Of a stretch of 64,000 nucleotides of DNA, positions 45,301 to 53,969 are shown in pieces. Location of the stretch: the NCBI RefSeq assembly GCF_003002025.1, contig NZ_PVZB01000022.1:1-64000 (forward strand), written 5' to 3'. The DNA comes from Paraburkholderia sp. BL25I1N1 (GTDB taxonomy: Bacteria; Pseudomonadota; Gammaproteobacteria; Burkholderiales; Burkholderiaceae). Below the pieces are notes generated by a model. That model saw only the letters and a program-made list of their open reading frames with translations. It searched no databases and was not told the origin of the DNA. The translations under genes were made by a program, and so were the position numbers. Numbering within the stretch: position 1 is the first letter of the stretch; each line of letters begins with the position of its first letter.

Positions 45301-45998
45301 GCGACTGTCTGCACCGCATGTTCGAACTCGCTGATTTCACCGCGCCGCATACGTGGACCGATGCCATTCGCGGCGCGTTGCGCGAGCGTCCGGCGCCGGC
45401 TGTGCCCGAACTCGCCGCACGCTTGCCGGCGATGATGCACAACCTGCTCAGGGACGTGGTCACCACCGAACTGCAGCCCGGCATGACGCTCGCCAAGCTG
45501 AACCCGCGCCGGCGCCTGAACGAGCTCGAGTTTCTGTTCGCCGCGCCGTCGCTGGACTTCCCTGCGTTGCGCGAACTGTTGATCGAACATGGCTATCCCG
45601 ACGTCGCGCTGGAACCCGGCGTGTTGCGTGGGTTTGTCAAAGGATTTATCGACATGATCGTCGAGTACGACGGGCGTTTCTGGATCGTCGACTGGAAGTC
45701 GAACCATCTGGGCGACACCGCCGCCGACTACGCCGCGGCTCCGCTCGAAGCGGCCATGGCGAGCCACGCGTATCACCTGCAGGCGCTGCTTTATACGGTT
45801 GCGCTGCATCGTTATCTGAGAACGCGGGTGCGCGATTATTCGTACGACACGCATATCGGCGGCTATCTATATCTGTTCGTGCGCGGCGTGCGCCCGCATT
45901 GGCGCGATGCCGATGGTCCAGCAGGCGTGCATATGCGGCGTCCCGCATTCGAGCTGGTCGCGCTGCTCGATGCGGCCATGATCGGAGGTGCTCAATGA
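42306..45998 (+). CDS. recB: RecBCD exonuclease V, beta subunit (helicase-nuclease)
   Basis: UvrD-like 3'-5' helicase and nuclease subunit, 1230 residues. Walker A is EASAGTGKTWN near 30-37, followed by VVTFTKAATAELHERIR (motif Ia), LIDEFQDTDPLQF (motif II) and TVHKSKGLEYAVVF (motif V). The C-terminal nuclease has GDCLHRMFE, then GFIDMIVEYDGRFWIVDWKS with the Asp, Asp and Lys of the family active site. It overlaps recC and recD by ATGA at each end, which indicates coupled translation. Confidence 0.95.
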   Translation: MSGATKHHALVAEELDVFACSLDGVNQIEASAGTGKTWNICALYVRLLLEKNLNADQILVVTFTKAATAELHERIRGRLAELDRAIDLDDDGGDPFIRRLFETTLAPERGFARENALKVVRRALRTFDQAAIHTIHAFCQRALQEAPFAAAMPFAFEMEADDAALRFEMAADFWREQVEPVAHAHPAFAAWLVAKRAGPASLDEQLARRLKKPLAQLRWGKVDASGTGADPQAGFDAACELWHAERDAIVSLLTQAQDRLSKTSHKPDHVSAAIAAWTEYFAQGDCHAPPPKAALKLTASALKKATKVKFEPPEHAFFEHAEALAAAVVAAEAAQRARWLSLVQTWLGYAPAELVARKRTRRVVSFDDLLSNLYRALAAHPWLADALRTRYPAALIDEFQDTDPLQFAIFSRIFAPAGPLFLVGDPKQAIYSFRAADLHTYLAAREAASACYTLAVNQRSTAPIVEACNRLFEANHQAFVLEGLDYQPVRAGERRRPPFTDPDASAGDFRIWTLPQGDAALTKREAQREASEACAAEIVRLLRGAREGAVTIGDEPLAPGNIAVLVQTHKQGSLIKRVLAAWGVGSVELAQASVFATLDAEQIERVLAAVDTPGDLRRLRAALATDWLGLDAAALWRLEQVADAPSVADDPAHAADAMGWVERFLRYRTLWHERGFAVMWRTLMRELRVAQRLVAAADGERRLTNVNHLAELVQARAATQPGIAPTLRWLAAQRTQGGGEDAQLRLESDRNLVQIVTVHKSKGLEYAVVFCPFLNDGGLREPPSSGLPDAREYHDDMGDAVLHYGCNDEEAEHASRYAVREQAAERARLVYVALTRAVYRCYLVAGTYQSSRSTKESRRSVLNWLVAGEGHEFGDWLAEPPDEAALSARWQALAGGPIALAALPRPARRVPLESLQDRSARMQARANRRPLRDQWRMASFSGLIAAGSKSEEMHAPVEEVRPDHDEIADALVVAPAPTPQVPAYAEDDILAFPRGAAAGDCLHRMFELADFTAPHTWTDAIRGALRERPAPAVPELAARLPAMMHNLLRDVVTTELQPGMTLAKLNPRRRLNELEFLFAAPSLDFPALRELLIEHGYPDVALEPGVLRGFVKGFIDMIVEYDGRFWIVDWKSNHLGDTAADYAAAPLEAAMASHAYHLQALLYTVALHRYLRTRVRDYSYDTHIGGYLYLFVRGVRPHWRDADGPAGVHMRRPAFELVALLDAAMIGGAQ

Positions 45999-48082
45999 GC
46001 ACGTTCGAACAGAGCGCATCGGCGCCCCCCGAGCTCGACGACATCGGCGTGAGTCTGCCCGCGCCGGCGGATTTCAGTATTGCGCTCGCCGAAGGTTTCG
46101 CGCGCCGCATCGGTGCGCTGGCGCGGCGTGGCGGCGCGCCGGCCGAGGCGGTCAAGTGGGCGGCGCGGAGCGCGTTCGCCGCGAGCCGCGCGACGGCCGA
46201 AGGCCACGTATGCGTGCCGCTCGCGGTGCTGGCGCGACGCTTCGAGGCGTCGAGCGCGGAAGTGCGCGCCGCGCTGTTCGCCAGCGGCATGGCGAGCGAT
46301 GGTTCGCAAAGCTCGGCGGCGTTGCGGCCGCTGGTGGTCGATGGGCAAGGGCGGCTGTATCTGGCTCGCTACTACGACTACGAGCGGCGGCTTGCGCGCG
46401 CGTTGGTGGCGCATGCGCGGGCGGGAGAGCGTGTCGGGCGATTGGCCGATGCCGGGACACTCCACCAGCGTCTCCTGCGCTACTTCGGTCCGCCGAAGGA
46501 CGACCAGGTCGACTGGCAACGCGTCGCGGCGGTCATGGCGCTGTCCGGGCAACTCACCATTGTCAGCGGTGGACCGGGCACCGGCAAGACCACGACCGTG
46601 GTCGGCGTGCTCGCCTGCCTGCTCGATGCACGCGCGGATCTGCGCGTCGCACTCGCGGCCCCCACCGGCAAAGCCGCGCAGCGCATGCAGGAGGCGTTGC
46701 TCGCGCGCGCCGGCGATTTGCCGCCTGAACTCGCCGCGCGTTTGCCGCAGACGTCGTACACGTTGCACCGTTTGCTCGGCTCCGGGCCGGGAGGACGCTT
46801 CCGGCATCATCGGGACAATCCGCTGCCTTACGACGTCGTCGTGATCGACGAGGCGTCGATGATCGACGTCGCCATGGCCGCACATCTGCTCGACGCCATC
46901 GGCCCGCAGACTCGTCTCGTGATGCTCGGCGACAAGGACCAGCTCGCCGCCGTCGAAGCCGGCGCGGTGTTCGCCGAACTCAGCGCGCGCCCGGCTTTCA
47001 CGCAAGGTGGTTTGCGGCGCATCGCCGACGCGCTCGGCATCGACGAAACGCAACTCGCGCAGGCATTGCCCGGCGCATCGCGGGGCTTCGGCGAGGGGCC
47101 CGCGGATTTTTTCGCGCAGCCTGATGCAGCCGACGACGATCTGTTTGCACACACGGACTCGCCTGGTGCTTTCGACGAACTGCCGGTTGGCGACCTTTTC
47201 GAAAGCGTCGCGCCACCACCTTCGCACACGGCGGCCGCGTCGCCCATGCAGAACCCGCTCGCCGATTGTGTCGTCTGGCTCGAGCGCAACTATCGGTTCG
47301 GCCTGGAATCGCCCATCGGCCGTCTGTCGCTCGCGATTCGCAATGGCTCGGCGAGCGCCGCGCTCGATGTCCTGCGCACCGATCCGACAGAAACGTGCGC
47401 TGCGGCGCTTTACGAAGACACGCACGCGACGCTTGCCGAGCGCACCGTCGCACGGCTCGCCACAGGTTTCGCGCCGTACGTCGACGCGCTTGCCACAGCG
47501 CTGGCAGCCGAAACGCCCGACCCATTGCCACTGTTCGACGCGTTGAACCGTTTTCGCATTTTGTGCGCGACCCGTTCCGGACCGCGCGGCGTCGATCAGG
47601 TGAATGCGGCGATGGCGGCGCAGGTGCGGCGCGCGGTGGGCGTGACGCTGGCAGTGGGCGCGCAGTGGTTCGCCGGCCGCCCCGTCATGGTGACGCGCAA
47701 CGATTACGCGCTCGGTCTCTTCAACGGCGACATCGGTATTGCGTTGCCGGGCGCGAACGGCGCGTTGCGCGTGTATTTCCGAACGGGCGACGGCGGCTTG
47801 CGAGCGGTATCGCCGGCGGCGCTGCCGCCGCACGACACAGCGTTCGCGCTCACGGTTCACAAATCGCAGGGCTCCGAGTTCGAGCACGCGGTGCTGATGC
47901 TGCCGTCGGTATTTAGCCGGGTTTTGTCGCGCGAACTGGTGTACACGGCGATCACCCGCGCGCGTGAACGGGTCGAAGTGATCGGCGCGCGCGCCGTGCT
48001 GGCGCAGGCGATTGCGACACCGACACAGCGCGACTCGGGGCTGGCGGCGCGGATCGCGGAGGTGTGGCGTGGGGTTGAATAG
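45995..48082 (+). CDS. recD: RecBCD exonuclease V, alpha subunit (5'-3' helicase)
   Basis: SF1B helicase subunit, 695 residues. Walker A is SGGPGTGKTT at about 191-200, motif II is VIDEASMID, and the late motifs are TVHKSQGSEFEHAVL and YTAITRARERVEV. An acidic, low-complexity segment (about 345-428; DAADDDLFAHTDSPGAF) separates the helicase motifs and looks longer than in E. coli RecD. The presence of all three subunits in the order C-B-D indicates a RecBCD rather than an AddAB system. Confidence 0.94.
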   Translation: MSTFEQSASAPPELDDIGVSLPAPADFSIALAEGFARRIGALARRGGAPAEAVKWAARSAFAASRATAEGHVCVPLAVLARRFEASSAEVRAALFASGMASDGSQSSAALRPLVVDGQGRLYLARYYDYERRLARALVAHARAGERVGRLADAGTLHQRLLRYFGPPKDDQVDWQRVAAVMALSGQLTIVSGGPGTGKTTTVVGVLACLLDARADLRVALAAPTGKAAQRMQEALLARAGDLPPELAARLPQTSYTLHRLLGSGPGGRFRHHRDNPLPYDVVVIDEASMIDVAMAAHLLDAIGPQTRLVMLGDKDQLAAVEAGAVFAELSARPAFTQGGLRRIADALGIDETQLAQALPGASRGFGEGPADFFAQPDAADDDLFAHTDSPGAFDELPVGDLFESVAPPPSHTAAASPMQNPLADCVVWLERNYRFGLESPIGRLSLAIRNGSASAALDVLRTDPTETCAAALYEDTHATLAERTVARLATGFAPYVDALATALAAETPDPLPLFDALNRFRILCATRSGPRGVDQVNAAMAAQVRRAVGVTLAVGAQWFAGRPVMVTRNDYALGLFNGDIGIALPGANGALRVYFRTGDGGLRAVSPAALPPHDTAFALTVHKSQGSEFEHAVLMLPSVFSRVLSRELVYTAITRARERVEVIGARAVLAQAIATPTQRDSGLAARIAEVWRGVE

Positions 48083-48134
48083 CGGATTCGGACAGCGGGA
48101 GGCTGCTTCGCGAGCTGGTCGCGCGGGTTAGGCT

Positions 48135-48190
48135 GCAGAACGGCAGAACGGCAGAACGGCAGAACGGCAGAACGGCAGAACGGCAGAAGG
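48135..48190. repeat. 8-bp tandem repeat (six full copies)
   Basis: GCAGAACG occurs six times in a row from 48135 to 48182, followed by a changed seventh unit GCAGAAGG. It lies between recD and the VC0807-like gene, which point at each other, so copy-number change would not alter protein. It is a good candidate for a variable-number locus. Confidence 0.95.
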
Positions 48191-48235
48191 TAGATTGGCG
48201 CCACGGTCCAAGCGCCCATTTCGCGCCGAACCCGT

Positions 48236-48877
48236 TCAACCAGCCGCGCCACCCGACTGCACACGCGCCTCGACCCGGCCAGGCATGGTCTTCCGATACC
48301 AGAACGTCCACAACGCGAGGCCGCCATAAATGGCGTAGCCGATAAACGGCGATACCACGAGGAAGCGCTCGATCGGCCACGTGAGCGCCATCCACGCACG
48401 CAACGCCGTCTCGCCGGTCAGGCCGACGCCCCACACCAGCGTCATCAAGCGCATCGCGCTGACGAGAGCCGGCCGCTCCTGCCACAGGGCCTCGAAGCGC
48501 GCCGCGCCGCCTTCCATTTCGCGCGCGACGGTGGCGCGCGCGAGATAAAAGATCAGCGGGCGGCGCATCGGCAACGAGAGCAGAAACACCACGCCGATCG
48601 CGCCGGATACCAGCGACTCGCGCAACAGCAGCATGCGCGGACTGCCACCGAGCGCCATGGCCGCGACCGAGAGTACGATGCCGGCCAACACGATCACGCT
48701 GAGCGCGTCCACGCGCCGAAATCGCGCGAGTTCGATCAGGCTCCACACGATCGGCGGCACGGCTGACGCGATCAACGCGCCGGTCTCGCCCAGATGCAGC
48801 AGCGCAAGCCGGTAGGCGAGCCACGGCAACAGAAAGTTGACAGCCAGTTCCAGCACAAACCCTGGGCGGAACTTCAT
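48236..48877 (-). CDS. VC0807-like membrane protein
   Basis: A 213-residue protein with about six hydrophobic helices (LELAVNFLLPWLAYRLALL; VLAGIVLSVAAMAL; SGAIGVVFLLSLPM; and others). It is close in layout to the VC0807 group of conserved membrane proteins. Function unknown. The start at 48877 opens MKFRPGFVLELAVNFL. Convergent with recD and divergent from arfB. Confidence 0.75.
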   Translation of the reverse strand: MKFRPGFVLELAVNFLLPWLAYRLALLHLGETGALIASAVPPIVWSLIELARFRRVDALSVIVLAGIVLSVAAMALGGSPRMLLLRESLVSGAIGVVFLLSLPMRRPLIFYLARATVAREMEGGAARFEALWQERPALVSAMRLMTLVWGVGLTGETALRAWMALTWPIERFLVVSPFIGYAIYGGLALWTFWYRKTMPGRVEARVQSGGAAG

Positions 48878-49030
48878 GTGAATTTACGCTGTAAGCGAAA
48901 AATGCAGTATCGATGAACTGCCCGCGTCGACGCAAATAGTTTTTCGCATCGGCGGGCGCGCTCGATAGTCCGTAGTCGGTGATCGGTCGCGCGCTGTGTA
49001 CACTCATGTTTTCCGATTCAAGCTCGTGTC

Positions 49031-49435
49031 ATGACATCCCGCTATCCGATCCCGCCGAACGAAATCGAACTGACCGCGGTGCGCGCGCAAGGAGCGGGTG
49101 GTCAGAACGTCAACAAGGTGTCGAGCGCCATTCACCTGCGCTTCGATGTGCAGGCATCGTCGTTGCCGGAAGTGTTGAAAATGCGCCTGCTCGCGCTGTC
49201 CGATCACCGGCTCACGCGCGACGGCGTGGTGATCATCAAGGCGCAGGAGCATCGGACGCAGGAGATGAACCGGGCGGCGGCGCTGGCGCGGCTCGATGAA
49301 CTGATTGAAAGCGTCAGCGTGACGCGCAAGCCGCGCGTCGCAACCCGGCCGACGCGCGCGTCGAACCTGCGGCGCCTCGACGGCAAAGCCAAACGCAGTG
49401 AGATCAAATCCGGCCGCGGCCGCGTCGACGACTAG
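49031..49435 (+). CDS. arfB: Peptidyl-tRNA hydrolase ArfB (YaeJ), ribosome rescue
   Basis: A 134-residue factor that frees stalled ribosomes by hydrolysing peptidyl-tRNA. The catalytic GGQ is at residues 23-25 in AQGAGGQNVNKV, and the C-terminal tail is basic (RRLDGKAKRSEIKSGRGR), the part that enters the mRNA channel. Length is normal for the family. Its stop codon overlaps that of the EAL gene on the other strand through a shared CTAG. Confidence 0.93.
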   Translation: MTSRYPIPPNEIELTAVRAQGAGGQNVNKVSSAIHLRFDVQASSLPEVLKMRLLALSDHRLTRDGVVIIKAQEHRTQEMNRAAALARLDELIESVSVTRKPRVATRPTRASNLRRLDGKAKRSEIKSGRGRVDD

Positions 49436-50766
49436 CGCTTGCTGCCGCGTCCCGAAGGACCGGGTCCCGAAGGGCGCGCCACGGCGGTCGTGGCGGTCGG
49501 CACGAAATCGACGCACAACACATGCGGGCCGCCATGCTCGAAGGCGAGGGCCGCGGTGTAGCAGTCCTGACCGTCGGCGAGCGAATAGTGCGGGCCCATC
49601 ATCGCGACGCGCCCCGGCGCGGCGAGCGCGTGTTTGAAGTAGGCACGCCGCGACCAGTTGCTGCGCGTATCGGTGTAGAGCGGTGCGAGCCGTAGCGGAG
49701 GCGGCGGCACCGAAGCGGCCGTCACCGAAGGCAGGGTTTGCTCGCCCAGCCCGTTGGTGATGAATACGCGGCGTGCCTCGCGCAAATGCCAGACCTTTTG
49801 CGCCGCCTGGCGCAGATCGCCGGTGGCCTTGTAGGTCTCGGCGGCGCTCAGCACGGCTTCTGCGAACCCTTCAAAACCGAGCCGCTGGTGGCCGGCATGC
49901 TTGCGTTCGTACTCCGCGAACTTGCTCCACATCGATTCGATCACCGCCGGCACCTTGGCGCAGGCCGCCTTCACGGAACTCTTCGGCTGGCCGAGCCAGA
50001 AACCCTGCACGAAATCGACATCGGCCTCCATCAGGATCATCAGCTCTTCATCGGTTTCGACGCCTTCGGCCAGCACCAGCGTGCCGGACTGATGCAGCAT
50101 CGAGACCAGATGGCCGATCATCGAGTCGTCGCCTTCGCGCCTGCCGGCGCGCGCGACCAGTGAACGGTCGAGTTTGACGATGTCCGGGCGGAAGCGCCAC
50201 ACGCGGTCGAAATTCGAGAAGCCAGTGCCGAAGTCGTCGATCGCGATCAGGAAATCGCGCGGCTGCGACGCGGCGAGCATGCTGGCGACAGCTGATTCGT
50301 CGTCGGCGGGCTGCTCAAGCACTTCGATCACAATGCGTTCCTGCGGCAGACCGAAATGCGACGACAGTTCGTCGATGAACGCGCGTTGCGGCCAGCCGGT
50401 TTCGAACACCTGCGGGCGCGTGTTCAAAAACAGCCAGCCGGTGCTGATGCCTTGCTCCATGAAATTCGCCACATGCAGACAGCGCGCGATGCGGTCGAGT
50501 TCGCGGGCGTCCGCGGCCGAGCGGGTGCCGGAAAACAGCACGTCGGGCGAGACCGGCAAACCGACCGGATCGAAGGCACGCAGCAAGCCCTCATAGCCCA
50601 CCACGCGCTGGTGCGTGACCGACAGCACCGGCTGGAACACGCTATGTAAAGTCAGCGCGCGCCACGTCGCGGTCCAGCCGGACTCGTCCCGGACCAGATG
50701 CGGGAGCAGGCCGCTCAGGGTCAGTTCGCTGACGGATGGCATAAAGGCGGGTAAGAGAGCGGACAT
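49432..50766 (-). CDS. EAL-domain c-di-GMP phosphodiesterase with C-terminal sensor-like domain
   Basis: A 444-residue cytoplasmic protein. The EAL domain spans about 40-265 and keeps the metal and catalytic residues: Glu59 (in E-G-L-L-R instead of EALLR), Asn115, Glu148, Asp177/Asp178, Lys198, Glu234 and Gln254. The spacings are close to those of RocR, so c-di-GMP hydrolysis is expected. The last 150 residues (CYTAALAFEHGGPHVLCVDF) look like a PAS- or Cache-like domain, as in YkuI-type proteins. The start at 50766 was preferred to one 23 codons upstream. There is no GGDEF domain. Confidence 0.88.
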   Translation of the reverse strand: MSALLPAFMPSVSELTLSGLLPHLVRDESGWTATWRALTLHSVFQPVLSVTHQRVVGYEGLLRAFDPVGLPVSPDVLFSGTRSAADARELDRIARCLHVANFMEQGISTGWLFLNTRPQVFETGWPQRAFIDELSSHFGLPQERIVIEVLEQPADDESAVASMLAASQPRDFLIAIDDFGTGFSNFDRVWRFRPDIVKLDRSLVARAGRREGDDSMIGHLVSMLHQSGTLVLAEGVETDEELMILMEADVDFVQGFWLGQPKSSVKAACAKVPAVIESMWSKFAEYERKHAGHQRLGFEGFAEAVLSAAETYKATGDLRQAAQKVWHLREARRVFITNGLGEQTLPSVTAASVPPPPLRLAPLYTDTRSNWSRRAYFKHALAAPGRVAMMGPHYSLADGQDCYTAALAFEHGGPHVLCVDFVPTATTAVARPSGPGPSGRGSKR

Positions 50767-51281
50767 GGCGACATCGCGGCAAACGGGTGACGGGACGCGC
50801 CAGGCAATGCGACGCGCAACGGATGCACGGCCCACGCGTGCGCGGGGCAGCTCGAATACAGCCCGGGAACGCGGAGAGCGATGCCAGCCATGCTGGACTC
50901 CGGCGAATTAGTCAAAACCAGTCTATCAGTTTGCAATTCGCGTGAATGTGCGGGTAATCACAGACGCAGGGTCATATCTGCGGTGATGCCGATCTCCACG
51001 CCGAGCGGCCGTCCGGCGTGAGTTTTGCGCGCGTTCGCCGCGCAAATCCGGTTGCGCCTCGCGCAATCAATCGCCTGTATGAAACCGAGCGTAACAGGGC
51101 GGCAAGCGGACACCCGCCAAACTCCAGGCAAGGACGGTACTCAGACGGAAGGATGCTTGAACCGGTTATGAGTCGGTGCAGGCGATGCCTGAACACGCGC
51201 GCCGCTCATTTGCGCGCAGGCCGCCTGCAGCTTTGACGAGCGCCCGGTATGCTGCTGCTTTTCGTGAAAAGGAGGTCAGGC
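50767..51281. other. Intergenic region between the EAL and ABM genes
   Basis: About 515 bases. No frame in it is protein-like or well started. It must contain divergent promoters for both genes; none could be fixed by eye, and no dyad longer than six bases stood out. Confidence 0.35.
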
Positions 51282-51572
51282 ATGTCGGAAATCGCGGTGG
51301 TCGCAATCTCGGTGGCGAAGCCGGGCTATGAAGAGCAACTGCGGCAGGCGCTCGAAGGGCTGGTCGGACCGACGCGCAACGAGCAGGGAGCGCTTCAGTA
51401 CGATCTGCACCGCGACCTGCAGGAGCCGCGCCGGTTCGTGTTTGTCGAGCGTTGGGAAAGCCAGGAAGCGCTCGCGGTGCATGCGAAATCGGCACACATC
51501 GAGGCGTACAGGAAAGCGGTGGCAGACTGGGTGGAACGCGCGGAGATTCGCGTCGTGTCGAAAATCGCCTGA
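51282..51572 (+). CDS. Antibiotic biosynthesis monooxygenase (ABM) family protein
   Basis: A 96-residue protein with the ferredoxin-like ABM fold (EIAVVAISVAKPGYEEQLRQ; FVFVERWESQEALAVHAKS), similar to YgiN quinol monooxygenase. These small dimers oxidise quinols or aromatics without cofactor. The start at 51282 has AAGGAGG upstream; an in-frame ATG 11 codons earlier lies before that site. A specific substrate is not known. Confidence 0.85.
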   Translation: MSEIAVVAISVAKPGYEEQLRQALEGLVGPTRNEQGALQYDLHRDLQEPRRFVFVERWESQEALAVHAKSAHIEAYRKAVADWVERAEIRVVSKIA

Positions 51573-51658
51573 ACCTTCAGGCGAATCGCACAACGACGAG
51601 CGCGCTGCCGGGCACGAGCGGCCCGGCACGGCGTTCGCCGTTTGTGCTGTTTGTGCTG

Positions 51659-51916
51659 TTAATGCGTGGCTTGCGGAACGTCGAGAATCAGGATGATGGT
51701 CCAGTCTGCGTCGCCGTCATGGTGATACTGGCGTTCCGCGACGATGAACGGCTGCTGCTTGCCGTCCGGGCCGAGAAACAGCACATCGCCTTCCATCGGC
51801 AGGCATTCGACGGGCGGCAGCGCCAGAAACGCTTCCTGACCGCCGCGCGGCATCAGTTTTTCGATTTTGCGAGATGCTGCTTCAGTCCATTCGATATCAA
51901 GCTGAATGTTGCTCAT
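51659..51916 (-). CDS. Hypothetical 85-residue protein
   Basis: A small acidic soluble product (SNIQLDIEWTEAASRKIEKL; later PPVECLPMEGDVLFLGPDG and VAERQYHHDGDADWTIILIL) with alternating beta-like stretches. The start has GGAGG six bases upstream. No family recognised; its clean frame and ribosome-binding site make it a real gene. Confidence 0.7.
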   Translation of the reverse strand: MSNIQLDIEWTEAASRKIEKLMPRGGQEAFLALPPVECLPMEGDVLFLGPDGKQQPFIVAERQYHHDGDADWTIILILDVPQATH

Positions 51917-52094
51917 GCTGTCCTCCGCACCAAGGTGCGCACGGGTTAGGGGATTCCGGCCAGGCGCCGGTCGGTGCGCGACTTTAGCACACCGCCCGCC
52001 GGGCGCCGCAAGGCTCGAGCCGCCGGCGCGGGCCGGCTCGGCGCGCCGCGCTGCTCCGCGTCTGGCGAGTCTTTCGCCAACCCATTAAACAACA

Positions 52095-52129
52095 AAAAGC
52101 CGAAGCCGGCGGCGCCGGCTTCGGCTTTT
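52095..52129. terminator. Bidirectional terminator
   Basis: AAAAGCCGAAGCCGGC at 52095-52110 is followed by its exact complement at 52114-52129, which ends TTTT. Read from either side it gives a GC-rich stem followed by T's. It lies just past the small exported protein gene (minus strand, stop at 52172) and is oriented to end that transcript. Confidence 0.85.
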
Positions 52130-52171
52130 GCTCGCTCGCGGCGGGGCCGCGGGTGAGTTGGGTGGCTATGC

Positions 52172-52411
52172 TTACGAGCCGGCGTCGGCCTTGGGCGCTT
52201 TCTTGTGATGCATGCTTCCCTTGTGGTGCTTCATCGGCATGGCCGGTGCGCTGTCCATTGCTTGCTGACGGTTTTGCAAATCTTGCGCACGCTGCTCGAC
52301 GTCGGCGGCCTTGGCCGGATCGGTGCTCATCATGACGCCGTTGTCCTGCGCATAGGCCGCGCCCGTTACGGCGCTGAGGGAAACCAGGATCGCCAGGGAC
52401 ACTTTCTTCAT
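52172..52411 (-). CDS. Small exported His/Lys-rich protein
   Basis: A 79-residue product with a signal peptide (KKVSLAILVSLSAVTGAAYA, cleavage near 21), a helical middle (DVEQRAQDLQNRQQAMD) and a His/Met/Lys-rich end (MPMKHHKGSMHHKKAPK) that could bind metal. The start has GGAGG seven bases upstream. Function unknown. Confidence 0.75.
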   Translation of the reverse strand: MKKVSLAILVSLSAVTGAAYAQDNGVMMSTDPAKAADVEQRAQDLQNRQQAMDSAPAMPMKHHKGSMHHKKAPKADAGS

Positions 52412-52659
52412 TGCTACCTCCGCAGAGTGGTTGTGGACCTGAGTACTTGCCTGTCCAAACGGAAAGACAATGCATTCTAGCCAGCAATATCCGCTCCAAC
52501 AGAGGGTTTTGTAACTCCAATGACAATTCGTTACATCTGGTTACGTTCGGGTGCCAATTGCGATGCGTGTTGACTGGCGCGGGAGGTCATGACGACGTAT
52601 CACCACTCAAGCACATGGTTGGCATCTCTAAATAATCGTTTTGTCATGCGACTCGAATT

Positions 52660-53448
52660 TCAGAACCAGCCAATCGCGCGATAGACGTGAAATTGCGCGA
52701 TGCCAATCAATTCGTGCAACGCGACCTCCGCACACGCCAGATTGTCATATCGCGGGAGTACACCAAGACTTGCGCCGATCGCGTTCGAAATCATCGGCTG
52801 CGGCGCGAGGCCGAAGCGGTGGAAGTCGAGCAGGGCGCGCGGCATCTGATAGGCCGAGGTGATAAGGATCAGCGAATCGTAACGCGAGCCCTGCAGAATG
52901 CTGGAGACGTTGCGTGCATTTTCGTAGGTCGTGCGGCTGCTGTTTTCCAGCACGATGTCGGCGCGCGGCACTTGCCGGCGCAGCAGGTAAGGCAGATACG
53001 TGTCGGCTTCGGTCGCGCGATGCCGCTGCGGATTGCCGCCGCTCACGATCACATGGCACGTATCCGCCGCGCGTTTGCAGGCGGCGTAGTACTCGGCGCT
53101 CGCCGCAATGCGCGCCAGCACGTCGCGTGGAGGCATGAGGACGTGGTCGTCGCCGTAGATCGTGCCGCCGCCCAGCATGATGATCGCGGTGCGCGGCGCG
53201 AACGTGGGCGGCGTCTCCGTCCGCCAGTGCGGCTGCGCCAAGCGCAGCAAGAGCGCGGTGAGCCAGCCTGAGGCGAGCAGCCAGAAGAAGGCGACCATGC
53301 AGATGGCGAGAGGGCGGCGGGCGCCCTTCCATAGCACGATTGCTGCAAAAAAAAGCGCTAATAAAGTGAATAGAATCAATTTAAATGGGGTAACGTATGT
53401 CTTTCGGGACAAATCCACGGGCTTGCTATCGCGCCGCAGCGGTTGCAT
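52660..53448 (-). CDS. YdcF/SanA-type DUF218 membrane protein
   Basis: A 262-residue protein with two TM helices near the start (FKLILFTLLALFFAAIVLW; ICMVAFFWLLASGWLTALL) and a DUF218 domain (IIMLGGGTIYGDD, HVIVSGGNPQRHRATEADTY, NSSRTTYENARNVSSIL, LITSAYQMPRALLDF). The family includes ElyC and SanA, which act in envelope maintenance; the exact task here is unknown. Confidence 0.85.
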   Translation of the reverse strand: MQPLRRDSKPVDLSRKTYVTPFKLILFTLLALFFAAIVLWKGARRPLAICMVAFFWLLASGWLTALLLRLAQPHWRTETPPTFAPRTAIIMLGGGTIYGDDHVLMPPRDVLARIAASAEYYAACKRAADTCHVIVSGGNPQRHRATEADTYLPYLLRRQVPRADIVLENSSRTTYENARNVSSILQGSRYDSLILITSAYQMPRALLDFHRFGLAPQPMISNAIGASLGVLPRYDNLACAEVALHELIGIAQFHVYRAIGWF

Positions 53449-53645
53449 CGTCGGCTCGTGGACAGAACGCTAACATGCCGTTCAGACGGGGGGTCCGAAA
53501 ACGAGACCAGGCAGCACCTGGCGGAATTCGACTGCACACGTTGCAGTCAGCTTCCAGCCAAGGGCGGGTGCTACGCGCGTCACTGGTGGCGCGGTGACGT
53601 GTTGGGCATAAATGTGTCATAGCTGCACTTTAAGAAAGAAGTGAG

Positions 53646-53969
53646 ATGACCACGTATTCCAACGAAGCGGTACTTGAAGCGCTGCGGCGGGCGCAATATC
53701 GCCAGGTCCCATGGGCTAGAAGGCCGGGTGTTTTCCAATATCTTCGCGCACTAGGCTTGATGGACACCGTTCGGCAGCGCACTGTCGCGCCGGCTCCGGG
53801 CTTTCACGCACCTGTCGATATCGCCGTGCTCACGGAGCGCGGCAGAGCCGAGTTTGCACGGCTCGCCCATGACGAACGTCTGCTCAGCTGGACAGCGCAG
53901 CGCATGAACGACTACGTCGTCGCCACCGCCGACACGCGGCCTACCGCCGCGCTCGAAGTCCGGCCTTAG
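53646..53969 (+). CDS. Hypothetical 107-residue protein
   Basis: A soluble product (TTYSNEAVLEALRRAQYRQV; later DIAVLTERGRAEFARLAHDE) that looks like a short winged-helix-type domain. AAGAAG lies before the ATG as a weak ribosome-binding site. No family recognised with confidence. Confidence 0.55.
   Translation: MTTYSNEAVLEALRRAQYRQVPWARRPGVFQYLRALGLMDTVRQRTVAPAPGFHAPVDIAVLTERGRAEFARLAHDERLLSWTAQRMNDYVVATADTRPTAALEVRP

Noticed and set aside
42906..45854. 982-codon minus-strand open frame opposite recB
   Set aside because: Arg/Gln/His-rich composition typical of antisense frames in high-GC genes; recB is certain from its motifs.
48135..48190. Possible CRISPR array
   Set aside because: The unit is 8 bases in direct tandem with no spacers and no cas genes nearby.
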